DNA of 64,000 nucleotides from assembly GCA_023460395.1 (NCBI GenBank), contig JAEWQB010000020.1:62001-126000 (forward strand), written 5' to 3'. This document shows, one piece after another, positions 17,158 to 26,655 of the stretch (its first letter is position 1; every line of letters begins with the position of its first letter). The notes below the pieces were generated by a model. That model was given only the letters and a program-made list of their open reading frames with translations. It ran no database searches and was not told the origin of the DNA. Position numbers and translations under genes: made by a program. This DNA comes from Pseudomonadota bacterium. Lineage in GTDB: Bacteria > Desulfobacterota > Desulfovibrionia > Desulfovibrionales > Desulfovibrionaceae.

Positions 17158-17550
17158 ATGAGCAAGGGATACAAGCTTCCCGCGCGGATCCGTTACGAAT
17201 ATTCCGTCACCCCGGGGACAGAACTGGAATATGCCCACGGCGTGTGGGGCGGGGTGAACCCGCACGGAGAGATTGAGCTAAACTTCTACACGGAAAGCGA
17301 TAAGCTGCCGGAATTTTCTGAACGCATCATCTCGCCGGATGGCAGCATAGGCCATGAAATGGTGCCGGAAGATACCGAACACAAAGTGGTCAGCCGCACT
17401 GTGAACACCCGCGTTGTTATGAACTATAACGCCGCGCGCGCCATGTACGAATGGCTGGATGACAAGCTTTCCTCCATTGAAGCGGAATGGGACAGCGCGG
17501 GCACAGGCCCCATGTTTGACGGACCGGGCAGCGGCGGTCTGGAACAATAG
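17158..17550 (+). CDS. Conserved hypothetical protein, possibly DUF3467-like
   Basis: A 130-residue soluble protein with a strong ribosome site (aaaaggag, 5 bases from the ATG). The layout, a beta-rich first half with GEIELNFYTE and then VNTRVVMNYNAARAMYEWL leading into a C-terminal helix, recalls the small DUF3467 family (a sheet followed by a helix after an RV..s...A..L motif). The match is by eye and weak. Function unknown in that family too. No neighbour gives a clue. Confidence 0.7.
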   Translation: MSKGYKLPARIRYEYSVTPGTELEYAHGVWGGVNPHGEIELNFYTESDKLPEFSERIISPDGSIGHEMVPEDTEHKVVSRTVNTRVVMNYNAARAMYEWLDDKLSSIEAEWDSAGTGPMFDGPGSGGLEQ

Positions 17551-17634
17551 ACGTCTTTACCTGCGTCCGCGGTCTTCCTGAATCAGATTCGCGCCACGAC
17601 AGTGGTGAAAGCGCGGCGGTACTGCGTGATACAT

Positions 17635-17660
17635 GGGCAGAGGAAAGCGGACCTCTGCCC
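17635..17660. terminator. Hairpin between convergent genes
   Basis: Perfect 9-bp stem (17635-17643 with 17652-17660) and 8-base loop between the 130-residue gene and the end of murJ. No T-run, so it may be a weak or factor-assisted bidirectional terminator. Confidence 0.45.
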
Positions 17661-17683
17661 GGACATGACCCGGAAGACGCCTG

Positions 17684-19237
17684 CTACACCTTCCTGCGGA
17701 ACAGTGCCCGCACCGGGTCCAGCAACCACGGAAAAAATGCCACCGCCACCGCGCCGTATACACCAAGAAAGATCGCCCCGCTTACCGCCAGAGCACAAAA
17801 TGCCCCGGCAAGCGGCATCTCTGGGAAAAACGCATCTGTCCGCAGCATCCCCGCCCACGAACACAGCGCGGCCGGTGCGGAAACGAATAGCGCACCGCAC
17901 AGAATGCGCAGCATCCCTCGAAACGCGCCGCCGCCGAACCGATGCCGCCAGACACAGGCAAGCAGCACGGTATACAGAACAACAGACAGCACGCCCGCCA
18001 ATGCCACGCCAGCCGCCCCCCACCGGACGGCGAACCACCAGTAGGCAGGCAACACAAGCAGCGTAGCCAGTGTTCCCACCACCGCGGGCGTAATCGTATC
18101 TTTACACGCGTAAAACGCCCGGCCCACCACCTGCTGGATACCCCAAAACAACACTCCGCCCAGCATAACCTGCAAAAGCGGCGTGGCATGGCGCGTTTGT
18201 TCCACGCCAAACCCGCCTTGCTGAAAAATGAGACGCAATGTGGGTTCCGCAGCCACCATCATCCAGATGGAAAACGGAATAATAACTAAAACGGTGTTCC
18301 GCAGTGCCGTGTTCAGCGTGTCGGAAAAACGCACGAGTTCGCCGCGAGCCGCCAAAGCCGCCAGAAACGGATACGAGGCCACGCCAGCCGCCTGCGCGAC
18401 CACGCCCACGGGCACCAGCATAATCCGCCGCGCGTAGTTAAGCAGGCTCACCGCCCCCTCGCCGGTCAGCGAACCAAAAATACGCACAAACTGTTCATCC
18501 AGCACCACAACGGACTGACCTACCATGAGGGGAAGCGCCAGCAGCAAAAACCGCCACATGCCGGGATGCCGTAGGCTCCACGTCAACCGCATTCCCCCGC
18601 CGGACCGCACAGCTAGCAACGGCAACAAAAAGCTGCCCAGAGCCGCACCTAGCAGCACGCCCCAGCAAAACCCTTCCATGCCCCGGTCCAGCATAAGCCA
18701 GCCCAAAAGGATAATACAACCGTTGTACAGCAGCGGCGTTAACGCAGGCACAGAAAACTGCCGCCGCATATATAACACCCCGGAAAGACACGCCCCCAGC
18801 AAAAAAAACACCTGCGCAGGTAAAATAATACGCAAAAACCGGGCAAGACGTTCCAGCGCCGAAGGTTCAAACCCCGGTGCAGCCAACGCAGCCAATTGCG
18901 GTGCCCCCAGCCATGCCACAACAGTCAGCCCCCCCGCCACCAGCAAGACCCAACTGAGCACAGCGGACAAAAAGTGCCACCCCTCACGTTCGTCCCGCTC
19001 AAAGCAGTCAGCCAGCAACGGAATAAGCGTGATGGATACATAGCCCCCGGCGAGCAGATAGTTCAGGAAATCGGGAATGACAAACGCGGCGAAATAGATA
19101 TCCGATTCCACAGAGGCACCGTAATAATAGGAAATGACCTTATCCCGGATAAGCCCCATGAACCGGGAAAGAAAAACACTGGCAGCCATAATGAGAGCTG
19201 CCGTGCCCATGCGGTGCCGTCCCGTAAAAAAACCCAT
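17684..19237 (-). CDS. murJ: Lipid II flippase MurJ
   Basis: Flips lipid II across the inner membrane for peptidoglycan synthesis (MOP superfamily). The 517-residue protein has the 14-helix pattern and the MurJ N-terminal motif SRFMGLIRDKVISYYYGAS, with the functionally required Arg residues, and SDIYFAAFVIPDFLNYLLAGG right after it. The start at 19237 gives a short cytosolic N-terminus before helix 1. Single gene on the minus strand. Confidence 0.95.
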   Translation of the reverse strand: MGFFTGRHRMGTAALIMAASVFLSRFMGLIRDKVISYYYGASVESDIYFAAFVIPDFLNYLLAGGYVSITLIPLLADCFERDEREGWHFLSAVLSWVLLVAGGLTVVAWLGAPQLAALAAPGFEPSALERLARFLRIILPAQVFFLLGACLSGVLYMRRQFSVPALTPLLYNGCIILLGWLMLDRGMEGFCWGVLLGAALGSFLLPLLAVRSGGGMRLTWSLRHPGMWRFLLLALPLMVGQSVVVLDEQFVRIFGSLTGEGAVSLLNYARRIMLVPVGVVAQAAGVASYPFLAALAARGELVRFSDTLNTALRNTVLVIIPFSIWMMVAAEPTLRLIFQQGGFGVEQTRHATPLLQVMLGGVLFWGIQQVVGRAFYACKDTITPAVVGTLATLLVLPAYWWFAVRWGAAGVALAGVLSVVLYTVLLACVWRHRFGGGAFRGMLRILCGALFVSAPAALCSWAGMLRTDAFFPEMPLAGAFCALAVSGAIFLGVYGAVAVAFFPWLLDPVRALFRRKV

Positions 19238-19501
19238 ACCCGATACACTCCTTCGCTTTCTGCTCTGTATGCCGCTCTCCTGCTATCGCATTGTGCGGGG
19301 AAACGCCAGCACCGCACCTTCCCGGCGCAGACTCCCCACTTCCGTCCAGCTCGCGGGCCAGCGGAAAAACACGCATACGGAAAGCGCTTCTCCATCGTCC
19401 GTAAAATGCGGGCAGTCACGCACAGCCCTCCGGCCGCCCTCGCGGGCAGCCATGCAAGGCTAAACCGATTCAGGGGCGTATGTATTTTTCAGATTTCCCT
19501 G

Positions 19502-19530
19502 TTGACACGCGTAATCCGGTTTTTTACAAC
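19502..19530 (+). promoter_or_regulatory. Sigma-70 promoter of the SAM riboswitch transcript
   Basis: TTGACA at 19502-19507, 17-base spacer, TACAAC at 19525-19530. Expected transcription start near 19537, immediately before the riboswitch P1 stem, which supports the call. Confidence 0.75.
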
Positions 19531-19540
19531 CGCTCCAGCA

Positions 19541-19663
19541 CTCATGACGAGGACGTGAGGGATTGGCCCTATGATCGTCCGGCAACCTGCGCTGCAAGGT
19601 GCCAAAGCCAACCATGCCGCCATGCTGCGCCCCACGGGTGTATGCTGGTTGTGGTTCCATGAG
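19541..19663 (+). ncRNA. SAM-I (S-box) riboswitch aptamer
   Basis: The conserved core is easily read: gagggattggccctatga, then ccggcaacc, then aaggtgccaa, in order and at normal spacing for the S-box aptamer (19556-19606). P1 is formed by ctcatg (19541-19546) with catgag (19658-19663). The bases gaggtc at 19661-19666 overlap the P1 3' arm and can instead pair with gacctc at 19678-19683, the 5' arm of the terminator. This gives the usual off-switch: SAM stabilises P1, frees the terminator arm and stops transcription; without SAM the antiterminator forms. The next gene on this strand is the unknown 89-residue gene at 19898. Confidence 0.88.
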
Positions 19664-19676
19664 GTCCACATAGTGT

Positions 19677-19706
19677 CGACCTCGTTGTGAGGTCGCTTTT
19701 TTTTTT
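19677..19706 (+). terminator. Riboswitch-controlled intrinsic terminator
   Basis: 7-bp stem (19677-19683 with 19689-19695), 5-base loop, then ten T residues at 19697-19706. It is the expression platform of the SAM-I riboswitch. Confidence 0.9.
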
Positions 19707-19897
19707 AGGACATACGGGAAACCGGTGTCAGTGTAAGGGAATATCAGGCGGGCGGATTTATGACGTATTGCGCGCCCCCCGGTCCGTGTCCGCACGGCCC
19801 GAAACCACAACGGCTAACACGTCGGCGGCGCGTATCCAAATCCCGGTAGGGAGCATCCCTGTGCTTTAGGAACGCGCCCCGCAACGGGAGAACGTTC

Positions 19898-20167
19898 ATG
19901 TTGAGTTTTCTGGACAACTGCGGCAACGCCAGTCAGGGCACCATCCAATTTCTATACCATGACAATGGTAACGCCCCCATGCCCCTCGACTATTCCGACC
20001 CGCTCACCCTGCTTGGCGATTTGAGCATGCTGGGCCTCTCGCGGGACCAATTGGATAAACTGCGCGACAAAGTGCGGGCCGACCTGCACCGGGAAGGCCC
20101 GGAAGAAATCTGGCGCACCCGGTCATTACGCAAGAACGTTATCCATTCCTTCGGCACTATCGTGTAG
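19898..20167 (+). CDS. Hypothetical 89-residue protein under SAM riboswitch control
   Basis: Unrecognised small soluble protein, no signal peptide or membrane helix. It has two Cys-free helical sections after a short N-terminus (MLSFLDNCGNASQG): SDPLTLLGDLSMLGLSRDQL and DKLRDKVRADLHREGPEEIW. A ribosome site (gggaga) lies 6 bases before the ATG. It is the only gene between the riboswitch terminator and a strong terminator at 20268-20300, so it is the apparent sole target, about 190 bases downstream of the riboswitch terminator. Known S-box targets are methionine and SAM synthesis or transport genes; this one matches none I know. Confidence 0.7.
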   Translation: MLSFLDNCGNASQGTIQFLYHDNGNAPMPLDYSDPLTLLGDLSMLGLSRDQLDKLRDKVRADLHREGPEEIWRTRSLRKNVIHSFGTIV

Positions 20168-20267
20168 ACAAAAACCACAGGTCATCCCACACCGATGGTC
20201 GCCTCACGAATATACGCCTTCCCGCTAAACCGGGATGCCGCGCAAATATTTTTGGTGAAAAGAACAT

Positions 20268-20300
20268 GAAAGAGGCCCCTTTTGATAAGGGGCCTCTTTC
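20268..20300. terminator. Strong bidirectional hairpin
   Basis: Perfect 14-bp stem (20268-20281 with 20287-20300), 5-base loop, between the convergent 89-residue gene and the HD-domain gene. T-runs are weak on both sides, but the stem has the composition of a convergent terminator. Confidence 0.7.
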
Positions 20301-20326
20301 GTGGAAAAATAACCCAAAAAACCACG

Positions 20327-21208
20327 CTATTCCAATGCCTGCCGCACCGAATGTTTAAGCGCGTCCAAGTCTGGATGCAGCGGCCATGTGGCAAGCAACA
20401 GTTCCAGCAGGCCCCGTTCGCGCAGCAGACGGCGGCTCGCCGCGAATTGCAAATCAAACACCCACGACCCAAGCAACAGCTTAAAATCGTTTATATACCG
20501 CATTTCTGAATATCGAGCCAGCGAGCCTGTGCGCAGCGCCTCCACCATCGGAGCGGACCACGCGCCGGGCTTGTCTTCCAAATGAAGTGTCACGACATCG
20601 TTATCCGAAGCATCGCGGGTGAAGGTGGAAACCATAACGGGGAAAATATCCAGCTTGTCGCTGTCGCGCACCACGTCCGTTATAATCCGCAGCGAAGAAG
20701 AAATACCCAGAGGCACGCGGAAGCGATTGTGCATAGCCACCGCGGCGAGCACCTGACCACGCAAAGCCGGGCATTCTTCCGTCAACAGGTCTTCGCGCAA
20801 TACGGTGCGGCAGCCGAGCAGCCCGTGGTTTTCTGAAAGTTGATCGCTGAAAGTCCTGTACAAGGCATACTGCGGAAAGCGCCCCACATCGTGCAGCAGC
20901 GCGGCTAACAAAGCGGCCCGTTCGGTTTCGGGGGGCAGGGCCAGCGTGGCGACGATAAGACGCGCGTTGTCCAACACGCGTAAGGTATGGTCGCGCTTCA
21001 GCCGGACGTATCGGTCATCCGTGGCATTGCCGGTTATAAACGAGTCGGTCCACGAGCGAAACCACGTGACGTATGTTGCCAGCCACGGAGGGTACTCGGT
21101 CTGCTCGTCCTGTGTCGTCTGCGTTGTCTTTTCCCGTTGCGCGTCCGGGGAAGCCGCGTTGCAGTTTTCCCCATCTGAGAGTGTGCCCGGACGTGGTTCC
21201 GTGGTCAT
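20327..21208 (-). CDS. HD-domain phosphohydrolase
   Basis: Cytosolic metal-dependent phosphohydrolase of the HD superfamily, 293 residues. The HD signature is complete: His near residue 75, LLHDVGRFPQY (the His-Asp pair), two later His (ENHGLLGCR and VAMHNRF), and a final Asp in DSDKLDIFPV. The first 35 residues are polar and disordered. Substrate is unknown; the fold covers nucleotidases and ppGpp or cyclic nucleotide hydrolases. The start follows a good ribosome site and overlaps the upstream gene's stop by ATGA, so the two are translated together. Confidence 0.85.
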   Translation of the reverse strand: MTTEPRPGTLSDGENCNAASPDAQREKTTQTTQDEQTEYPPWLATYVTWFRSWTDSFITGNATDDRYVRLKRDHTLRVLDNARLIVATLALPPETERAALLAALLHDVGRFPQYALYRTFSDQLSENHGLLGCRTVLREDLLTEECPALRGQVLAAVAMHNRFRVPLGISSSLRIITDVVRDSDKLDIFPVMVSTFTRDASDNDVVTLHLEDKPGAWSAPMVEALRTGSLARYSEMRYINDFKLLLGSWVFDLQFAASRRLLRERGLLELLLATWPLHPDLDALKHSVRQALE

Positions 21209-21720
21209 TCCTCTTTCTCCTCCAGCGGGGAAGCGGTCTGCCGGGTGACGTGCAGAGTGGCCTCTTGACCTGCCTCATGCGTTACCTGCTGTTCTGCCCG
21301 GCGATTTGGCTGGTATTCCACGCCGGGGTCCGCCTGAGATTCCGCCTGCCGAGCAGCCTGAATAGCCTGCCGGGCGGCCTGTTCATCCACCGCACGCCGC
21401 CGGGCCTCTTCATTCCATTCATCCCACTTGCGTTCGCGGAACATACCGCGCGGCCCGAACAGCACACGCAGATACCCTATGATAAGCGCGAAGAAAAACA
21501 GGATAAGCCCGTACTGGCCCCATCGAGTGCCCATAAGTTGTTCCAGCCACAACAGCCGATCATCCGCAATGCCAGCCAGAGCCTCTGCCTGTTCCGCCTG
21601 TCCTGTTTCCGCCAGAGCAATGCCTGTGGTTGTCAGCCACACCACAGAACCGGACACGACAACGCGAAGCGCGGTGCGAAACGCTCTGAGAGCCTTGGCA
21701 CTGCCCGGCAGGAACGTCAT
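21205..21720 (-). CDS. Single-pass membrane protein with charged C-terminal tail
   Basis: Unrecognised. From the chosen start at 21720 the product is 171 residues: a signal-like hydrophobic stretch ending near ALAETG, an acidic section, a membrane helix (YGLILFFFALIIGYLRVLFG), then a long Arg/Glu/Gln/Ala-rich cytosolic tail that may form a coiled coil. The frame is open upstream to 22056, but that part looks non-coding and has no ribosome site; the true start could be anywhere between 21720 and about 21861. The stop overlaps the HD-domain gene, which suggests a membrane partner for it. Confidence 0.6.
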   Translation of the reverse strand: MTFLPGSAKALRAFRTALRVVVSGSVVWLTTTGIALAETGQAEQAEALAGIADDRLLWLEQLMGTRWGQYGLILFFFALIIGYLRVLFGPRGMFRERKWDEWNEEARRRAVDEQAARQAIQAARQAESQADPGVEYQPNRRAEQQVTHEAGQEATLHVTRQTASPLEEKEE

Positions 21721-22063
21721 CCCGCGCAGCCGCCGTATATGAAAAACGCGAGTCACGCGTTTTGCCTGTCCGTTCCGTAGGGCTATCTGTTCGTCTGCTG
21801 AATAGTCGCTCGCTGCCACGCGCTGTCTCCTTATGGGTAGTGACCACAACGGCCTAGCCATCTTGTACGTTAAGCAGCCCGCCGGGACAAGGCCAATACG
21901 GCCCCTTGCCCCTCCCATACCGACAGAACAAGGGGGCGGGCGCGGATACTCCGCGATGAAGATACGGGCCACGCGACGGTTGTAGGCTCCGGGCGAATCT
22001 GGTAAATTCTGCCACTCGACGGCGGCGCTTCCGCCCATCTGCAACCTTACGGACAATCACTTC
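21721..22063. other. Divergent spacer before dnaE
   Basis: Holds promoters for dnaE and the membrane protein/HD pair, none of which I can place firmly. Long open frames here have no ribosome sites and read as noise. Confidence 0.4.
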
Positions 22064-25000
22064 ATGTCAGATTTCGTTCATCTTCACTGCCATACAGAAT
22101 ACAGCCTGCTGGACGGTGCCATTCGTTTAGAAGATCTCTGCGCCCGCGCCAAAGACTTCGGCATGCCCGCCGTGGCCATTACGGACCACGGCAATATGTT
22201 CGGAGCCATCTATTTCTACACCATGGCGCAAAAAATGGGCCTTAAGCCCATTATTGGCTGCGAAGTTTACGTGGCACACGGCGACCACACCGACCGCACC
22301 AGCGAATACGCGCGGACACGCTACCATTTGGTGCTGCTGGCCCAAAACGACACCGGCTACCACAACCTGTGCCGGCTGGTCACACGCGGGTTTACCGAAG
22401 GCTTCCACTACAAGCCACGCGTGAGCCGCGAAATGCTGCGCGAATATAGTGAAGGGATTATTGCCCTGTCCGCTTGCCTTGCCGGGGAAATTCCCCGCGC
22501 CCTCCTCAGAGAAGGGATGGACCGCGCGGTAGAACTGGCGGGAATATACTCCGACATTTACCCCGACCGGTTTTATCTGGAGCTTCAGAGCAACGGCATT
22601 AAAGAACAGGATGAACTGAACGAAAAGCTTATTGAACTGGCGGGCATCACCGGTCTTCCCTTGGTTGCCACCAACGACTGCCACTATCTGAACGCCTCGG
22701 ACGTGGAAGCGCATGATACCCTGCTCTGCATCCAGACCAGCGCCAAAGTCTCTGATGAAAAGCGCATGCGTTTTGACACCACCGAATTGTACTACAAGTC
22801 GCCGGAAGAGATGGAAGCGGCCTTCCGGCATGTACCGGAAGCTATTACCAACACCGTGCGCATCGCGGAGCAAATAGATCTCACGCTGGACCTTGGGCAT
22901 TACTATTTCCCCGAGTACGAATTGCCCGAAGGCGTCTCCATGGCGGACGAATTCACTCGCATGGCGGAAGACGGTCTGCGCCGCAGGCTTGAAAAAGTCC
23001 CCTATGCCGTGGACGAGGAACACTACTGGGAACGTCTGCGCTATGAGTTGGGCGTTATCAACCAAATGGGCTTTCCCGCATACTTCCTTATCGTGCAGGA
23101 CTTCATTAACTGGGCAAAAGATAACGGCATTCCCGTGGGACCGGGACGTGGTTCCGCCGCCGGTTCGCTGGTGGCGTGGGCCTTGCGCATCACAAACTTG
23201 GACCCCCTGCCCTATGACTTGCTGTTTGAACGTTTTTTGAACATCGAACGCGTGTCCATGCCGGATATCGACGTGGACTTCTGCGAACGCCGCCGCGGCG
23301 AAGTCATCAAGTACACGCAAAGCCGCTATGGCGACGATAAGGTGGCGCAAATTACCACCTTCGGGAAAATGAAAGCCAAGGCCGTGGTGCGCGACGTAGC
23401 CAGAGCGCAGGGGCTAAGCTTTCAGGAAGGCGACCGCATTTCCAAGCTGATTCCCGAAGATCTTAAAATGACCATCAAAAAAGCACTGGATATGGAGCCG
23501 GAACTGGCGGAACTGTACCGCACCGACCCCACAGTGACGAAACTGCTGGACATTTCCATGCGGCTTGAGGGGCTGTGCCGCCACGCTTCCACGCATGCCG
23601 CCGGTGTGGTTATGTCCGACCGCCCCATGACAGACTATCTGCCCCTGTACAAAGATAAAAAGGGGGGCATGGTTACTCAGTTCGACATGAAAAAAGTCGA
23701 AGCGGTGGGTCTGGTGAAGTTCGACTTCCTTGGGCTGCGTACCATGACCGTCATTCAGGACGCGCTGGATAATATCACCCTCGCGGGGAAAGAAGCGCCC
23801 AATCTGGAAACCCTGCCCTTTGATGACCTGTCCACTTACGAATTGTATCAACGGGGCGATACCGATGGTATTTTTCAGGTGGAATCTTCCGGCATGCGCA
23901 ACTATCTGCGCATGCTCAAGCCCACCTGTTTTGACGATATTATCGCTATGCTCGCCCTGTACCGTCCCGGACCGCTGAACTCCGGCATGGTGGATGAATT
24001 CATCAAACGCAAGCATGGGCAAGTTCCCGTTAACTATCCGCTTCTCTCGCTGGAAGATTGCCTTAAGTCCACGTATGGGGTCATTGTCTACCAAGAACAG
24101 GTCATGCAGATCGCCCAGATCGTTGCCAAATACTCTCTGGGGGGAGCAGATCTGCTGCGGCGTGCCATGGGGAAGAAAAACCCCGAAGCCATGGCGCAGG
24201 AACGCGGCACGTTTGTGCAAGGTGCGGCGGGTAACGGTATAGAAGAAACCAAGGCCAACGAAATATTTGACTTAATGGAGCAATTCGCCGCCTACGGTTT
24301 CAACAAATCGCACTCTGCGGCATATGCGCTTATTTCCTACTGGACCGCGTATCTTAAAGTTCATTATCCGGCGGAATTCATGGCGGCGCTCATGACCTCG
24401 GAAATGGGCAATCAGGACAAGATTCTCAAATACGTCGCCGCATGCCGCGACATGGGCATAGAGGTACTCCAGCCCAACGTGCAAACGTCCTACCGCCAGT
24501 TCAGCGTGCATGACGGTAAAGTTGTGTACGGACTTGGCGGCATCAAAAATGTGGGAGACGAAGCCATCCGCGAAATCGTGGATACCCGCACGGAAAGCGG
24601 TGTTTTTGCGTCACTGCTGGACCTGTGCTGCCGGGTGAATACCCGCAAAGTGACCAAGCGGGTGCTGGAAAGCCTTATCAAAGGTGGCGCGGTAGACTGC
24701 TTGGGCTGCTCACGCCAAGGCATGCTGGCTTCGCTGGACAACGTGGTGGCGCGGGCACAAAAAAAGGCGAAAGACAAGGATTCCAATCAGGTTTCCCTCT
24801 TCACCATGATTGCCGAGGAGCCGCAGGTATGCCCCGGTATCGGTTTCGACTGCGAGGAACAGACGCTTGAGGAATGGTCCGACGAAATCAAACTCAAGTT
24901 TGAGAAAGAAGCACTGGGGTTCTATCTTACCAGCCATCCGCTCCAGCCTTACCGCCGCGAACTACTGCGTCTACAACTACTTCCGTTGGAAGAATGCGTC

Positions 25001-25546
25001 ACCCTGTCCCCCGGTATGGAAGTACGGTGCGCCATCCTCATCACCGGGCTGAAAGAGCACATTACGAAAAAGGGCAGTAAAATGGCCTTCGCCAATATCG
25101 AAGACCTAACCGCCTCCGGGGAATTGATTATTTTCCCCGAAACCTACGCCGAAGGCCGCGAGCTATTTCAGTCGGATCAGCCACTGCTCATCACAGCCAA
25201 AGTCAGCGAACAGAAATCGCAGGACGACAGCGAACCGGCGGAGGACGGGGAAGAAGTCATACGCGAAATCAAACTGCTGGCAGAAAAGGTCCAGCCACTT
25301 GCGCAAGCCTGTTTCAGCAATGCCGAGCCAACAACTCTGGACCTGCCCTGCGAGGGGCTGGACAGGAAGGCCCTAACTTCCCTGAAAGAGCTTTTCCGTA
25401 AGCATCAGGGACCGGTTCCCGTGCAGGTGAGCCTGATTATAAACGGCACGCACGCCTTTTTCCAAATAGACGACCGGTACGGCATTATTCCCGGCCCGGC
25501 GTTTGAAAAAGACTTCAGCCAATGGAAGGGCGGCCTGCGCGCCTAA
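22064..25546 (+). CDS. dnaE: DNA polymerase III alpha subunit
   Basis: Replicative C-family polymerase, 1160 residues, normal length. Order: PHP domain from the start (FVHLHCHTEYSLLDG), polymerase palm with GPGRGSAAGSLVAWAL (about 360) and the catalytic Asp pair in MPDIDVDFCERRR (about 400), fingers with LEGLCRHASTHAAGVV, the third catalytic Asp region near VKFDFLGLRTM, helix-hairpin-helix, beta-clamp binding region, and a C-terminal OB fold (about 985-1070). The PHP His and Asp residues are largely kept. Start at 22064 gives the canonical N-terminus. Single gene followed closely by queD and marC. Confidence 0.98.
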   Translation: MSDFVHLHCHTEYSLLDGAIRLEDLCARAKDFGMPAVAITDHGNMFGAIYFYTMAQKMGLKPIIGCEVYVAHGDHTDRTSEYARTRYHLVLLAQNDTGYHNLCRLVTRGFTEGFHYKPRVSREMLREYSEGIIALSACLAGEIPRALLREGMDRAVELAGIYSDIYPDRFYLELQSNGIKEQDELNEKLIELAGITGLPLVATNDCHYLNASDVEAHDTLLCIQTSAKVSDEKRMRFDTTELYYKSPEEMEAAFRHVPEAITNTVRIAEQIDLTLDLGHYYFPEYELPEGVSMADEFTRMAEDGLRRRLEKVPYAVDEEHYWERLRYELGVINQMGFPAYFLIVQDFINWAKDNGIPVGPGRGSAAGSLVAWALRITNLDPLPYDLLFERFLNIERVSMPDIDVDFCERRRGEVIKYTQSRYGDDKVAQITTFGKMKAKAVVRDVARAQGLSFQEGDRISKLIPEDLKMTIKKALDMEPELAELYRTDPTVTKLLDISMRLEGLCRHASTHAAGVVMSDRPMTDYLPLYKDKKGGMVTQFDMKKVEAVGLVKFDFLGLRTMTVIQDALDNITLAGKEAPNLETLPFDDLSTYELYQRGDTDGIFQVESSGMRNYLRMLKPTCFDDIIAMLALYRPGPLNSGMVDEFIKRKHGQVPVNYPLLSLEDCLKSTYGVIVYQEQVMQIAQIVAKYSLGGADLLRRAMGKKNPEAMAQERGTFVQGAAGNGIEETKANEIFDLMEQFAAYGFNKSHSAAYALISYWTAYLKVHYPAEFMAALMTSEMGNQDKILKYVAACRDMGIEVLQPNVQTSYRQFSVHDGKVVYGLGGIKNVGDEAIREIVDTRTESGVFASLLDLCCRVNTRKVTKRVLESLIKGGAVDCLGCSRQGMLASLDNVVARAQKKAKDKDSNQVSLFTMIAEEPQVCPGIGFDCEEQTLEEWSDEIKLKFEKEALGFYLTSHPLQPYRRELLRLQLLPLEECVTLSPGMEVRCAILITGLKEHITKKGSKMAFANIEDLTASGELIIFPETYAEGRELFQSDQPLLITAKVSEQKSQDDSEPAEDGEEVIREIKLLAEKVQPLAQACFSNAEPTTLDLPCEGLDRKALTSLKELFRKHQGPVPVQVSLIINGTHAFFQIDDRYGIIPGPAFEKDFSQWKGGLRA

Positions 25547-25599
25547 CCACATTCCGAACATATGGGCCATCCCGCCTACTACATACATGGAGACTACGC

Positions 25600-26025
25600 A
25601 TGACTGCTCAAGGAATATGGCGGCTTACCGTCCGTTCAGATTTTGCCGCCGCCCACGCCCTGCGCCACTATTGCGGCAAATGTGAAAACATGCACGGCCA
25701 CAATTTCGCGGTGGAAGCCGTGGTGGAAGGCAGCACCCTTACCCCGGATACGGAACTGGTGCTGGATTTCAAAGTGCTCAAGCATGCCCTTGCGGATGTG
25801 CTGGCCCTGCTGGACCACACCATGCTTAACGACGTGCCGCCCTTTGACGAACGCAATCCCTCGTCCGAAAATCTGGCCCGCTTCATCTATCGTCATCTGG
25901 CAAAACGGTTGGCACAAGCCCCGGACGGGGCAATTCCCCACGCACAGGATACGCGCGGCGTGCGCGTGTACTCTGTTACCGTGTCGGAAAAGGCCGCCCA
26001 GTCCGCCACCTATATGGAGCGCTAA
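25600..26025 (+). CDS. queD: 6-carboxytetrahydropterin synthase
   Basis: QueD/PTPS enzyme for queuosine precursor synthesis from dihydroneopterin triphosphate. The start at 25600 has ggaga upstream; an in-frame start at 25522 lies in dnaE's end and is rejected. The zinc-binding His set is visible (FAAAHAL and MHGHNF), the catalytic Cys in CGKCENMHGH, and the later His/Asp/Glu of the charge relay (LLDHTMLND, conserved PSSENLA and SVTVSEKA). 141 residues, usual length. Three bases separate its stop from marC. Confidence 0.93.
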   Translation: MTAQGIWRLTVRSDFAAAHALRHYCGKCENMHGHNFAVEAVVEGSTLTPDTELVLDFKVLKHALADVLALLDHTMLNDVPPFDERNPSSENLARFIYRHLAKRLAQAPDGAIPHAQDTRGVRVYSVTVSEKAAQSATYMER

Positions 26026-26028
26026 TCC

Positions 26029-26655
26029 ATGACGGATGTCAGCCTGCGTGCCGTTTTTGAAATAGCCCTGCCGCTTTTTCTCATCATGGACCCCATAGGT
26101 AACGCCGCCATGTGCCTGCCTATGCTGAGTAAGTATACACCGCACCAGCAACGCCGCATCCTGCTCCGGGAATTACTTATTGCGCTGGGTATTATCTTCC
26201 TCTTCCACTATCTGGGCGAATGGCTGCTGGGCGTGCTCAACATCCATCAGTCCACGTTGCGCCTCTCCGGCGGCTTCATCTTGTTCCTCATCGCCATAAA
26301 GATGGTCTTTCCCACCACCGGGGAAGGGCTGGTAGACCCGGATCAGGAACCGTTTATCGTACCCATTGCCATTCCGTTTATTGCCGGACCCTCCCTTTTG
26401 GCGGCAGTCATGCTATACGCACACCGTGCCCAGACCACGCACCCCGGCATGGTGGGATCGCCCAGCGTGCTGCTGGGCATTGTGGCGGCGTGGGCCGCCA
26501 CCGTTATCATTATGATGAGCGCTCCGGGCCTTATGCGCTATTTGGGCAACCGTGGCATGCGTGCGGCAGAGCGGCTCATGGGGCTTATCCTCGTCTTTCT
26601 GGCTGTTCAAATGCTGGAAGACGGCATTAAGATGTTTCTCACCAGTCTGGACTAG
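26029..26655 (+). CDS. MarC family membrane protein
   Basis: Inner-membrane protein of the MarC/UPF0056 family, 208 residues with six helices. Seen: N-terminal FLIMDPIGNAAMCLPML, which matches the family's DP.GN..... motif, and the second-half repeat IPFIAGPSLLAA. Function is unknown; the earlier link to multiple antibiotic resistance has not held up. Almost adjacent to queD, so probably co-transcribed. Confidence 0.9.
   Translation: MTDVSLRAVFEIALPLFLIMDPIGNAAMCLPMLSKYTPHQQRRILLRELLIALGIIFLFHYLGEWLLGVLNIHQSTLRLSGGFILFLIAIKMVFPTTGEGLVDPDQEPFIVPIAIPFIAGPSLLAAVMLYAHRAQTTHPGMVGSPSVLLGIVAAWAATVIIMMSAPGLMRYLGNRGMRAAERLMGLILVFLAVQMLEDGIKMFLTSLD

Noticed and set aside
19760..19849. 29-codon frame between the riboswitch terminator and the 89-residue gene
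   Set aside because: No ribosome site and Pro/Arg-rich noise-like translation; a leader peptide is not supported.
21721..22056. Longer start for the membrane protein gene
   Set aside because: No ribosome site at 22056 and no protein-like features before residue 112 of that frame.
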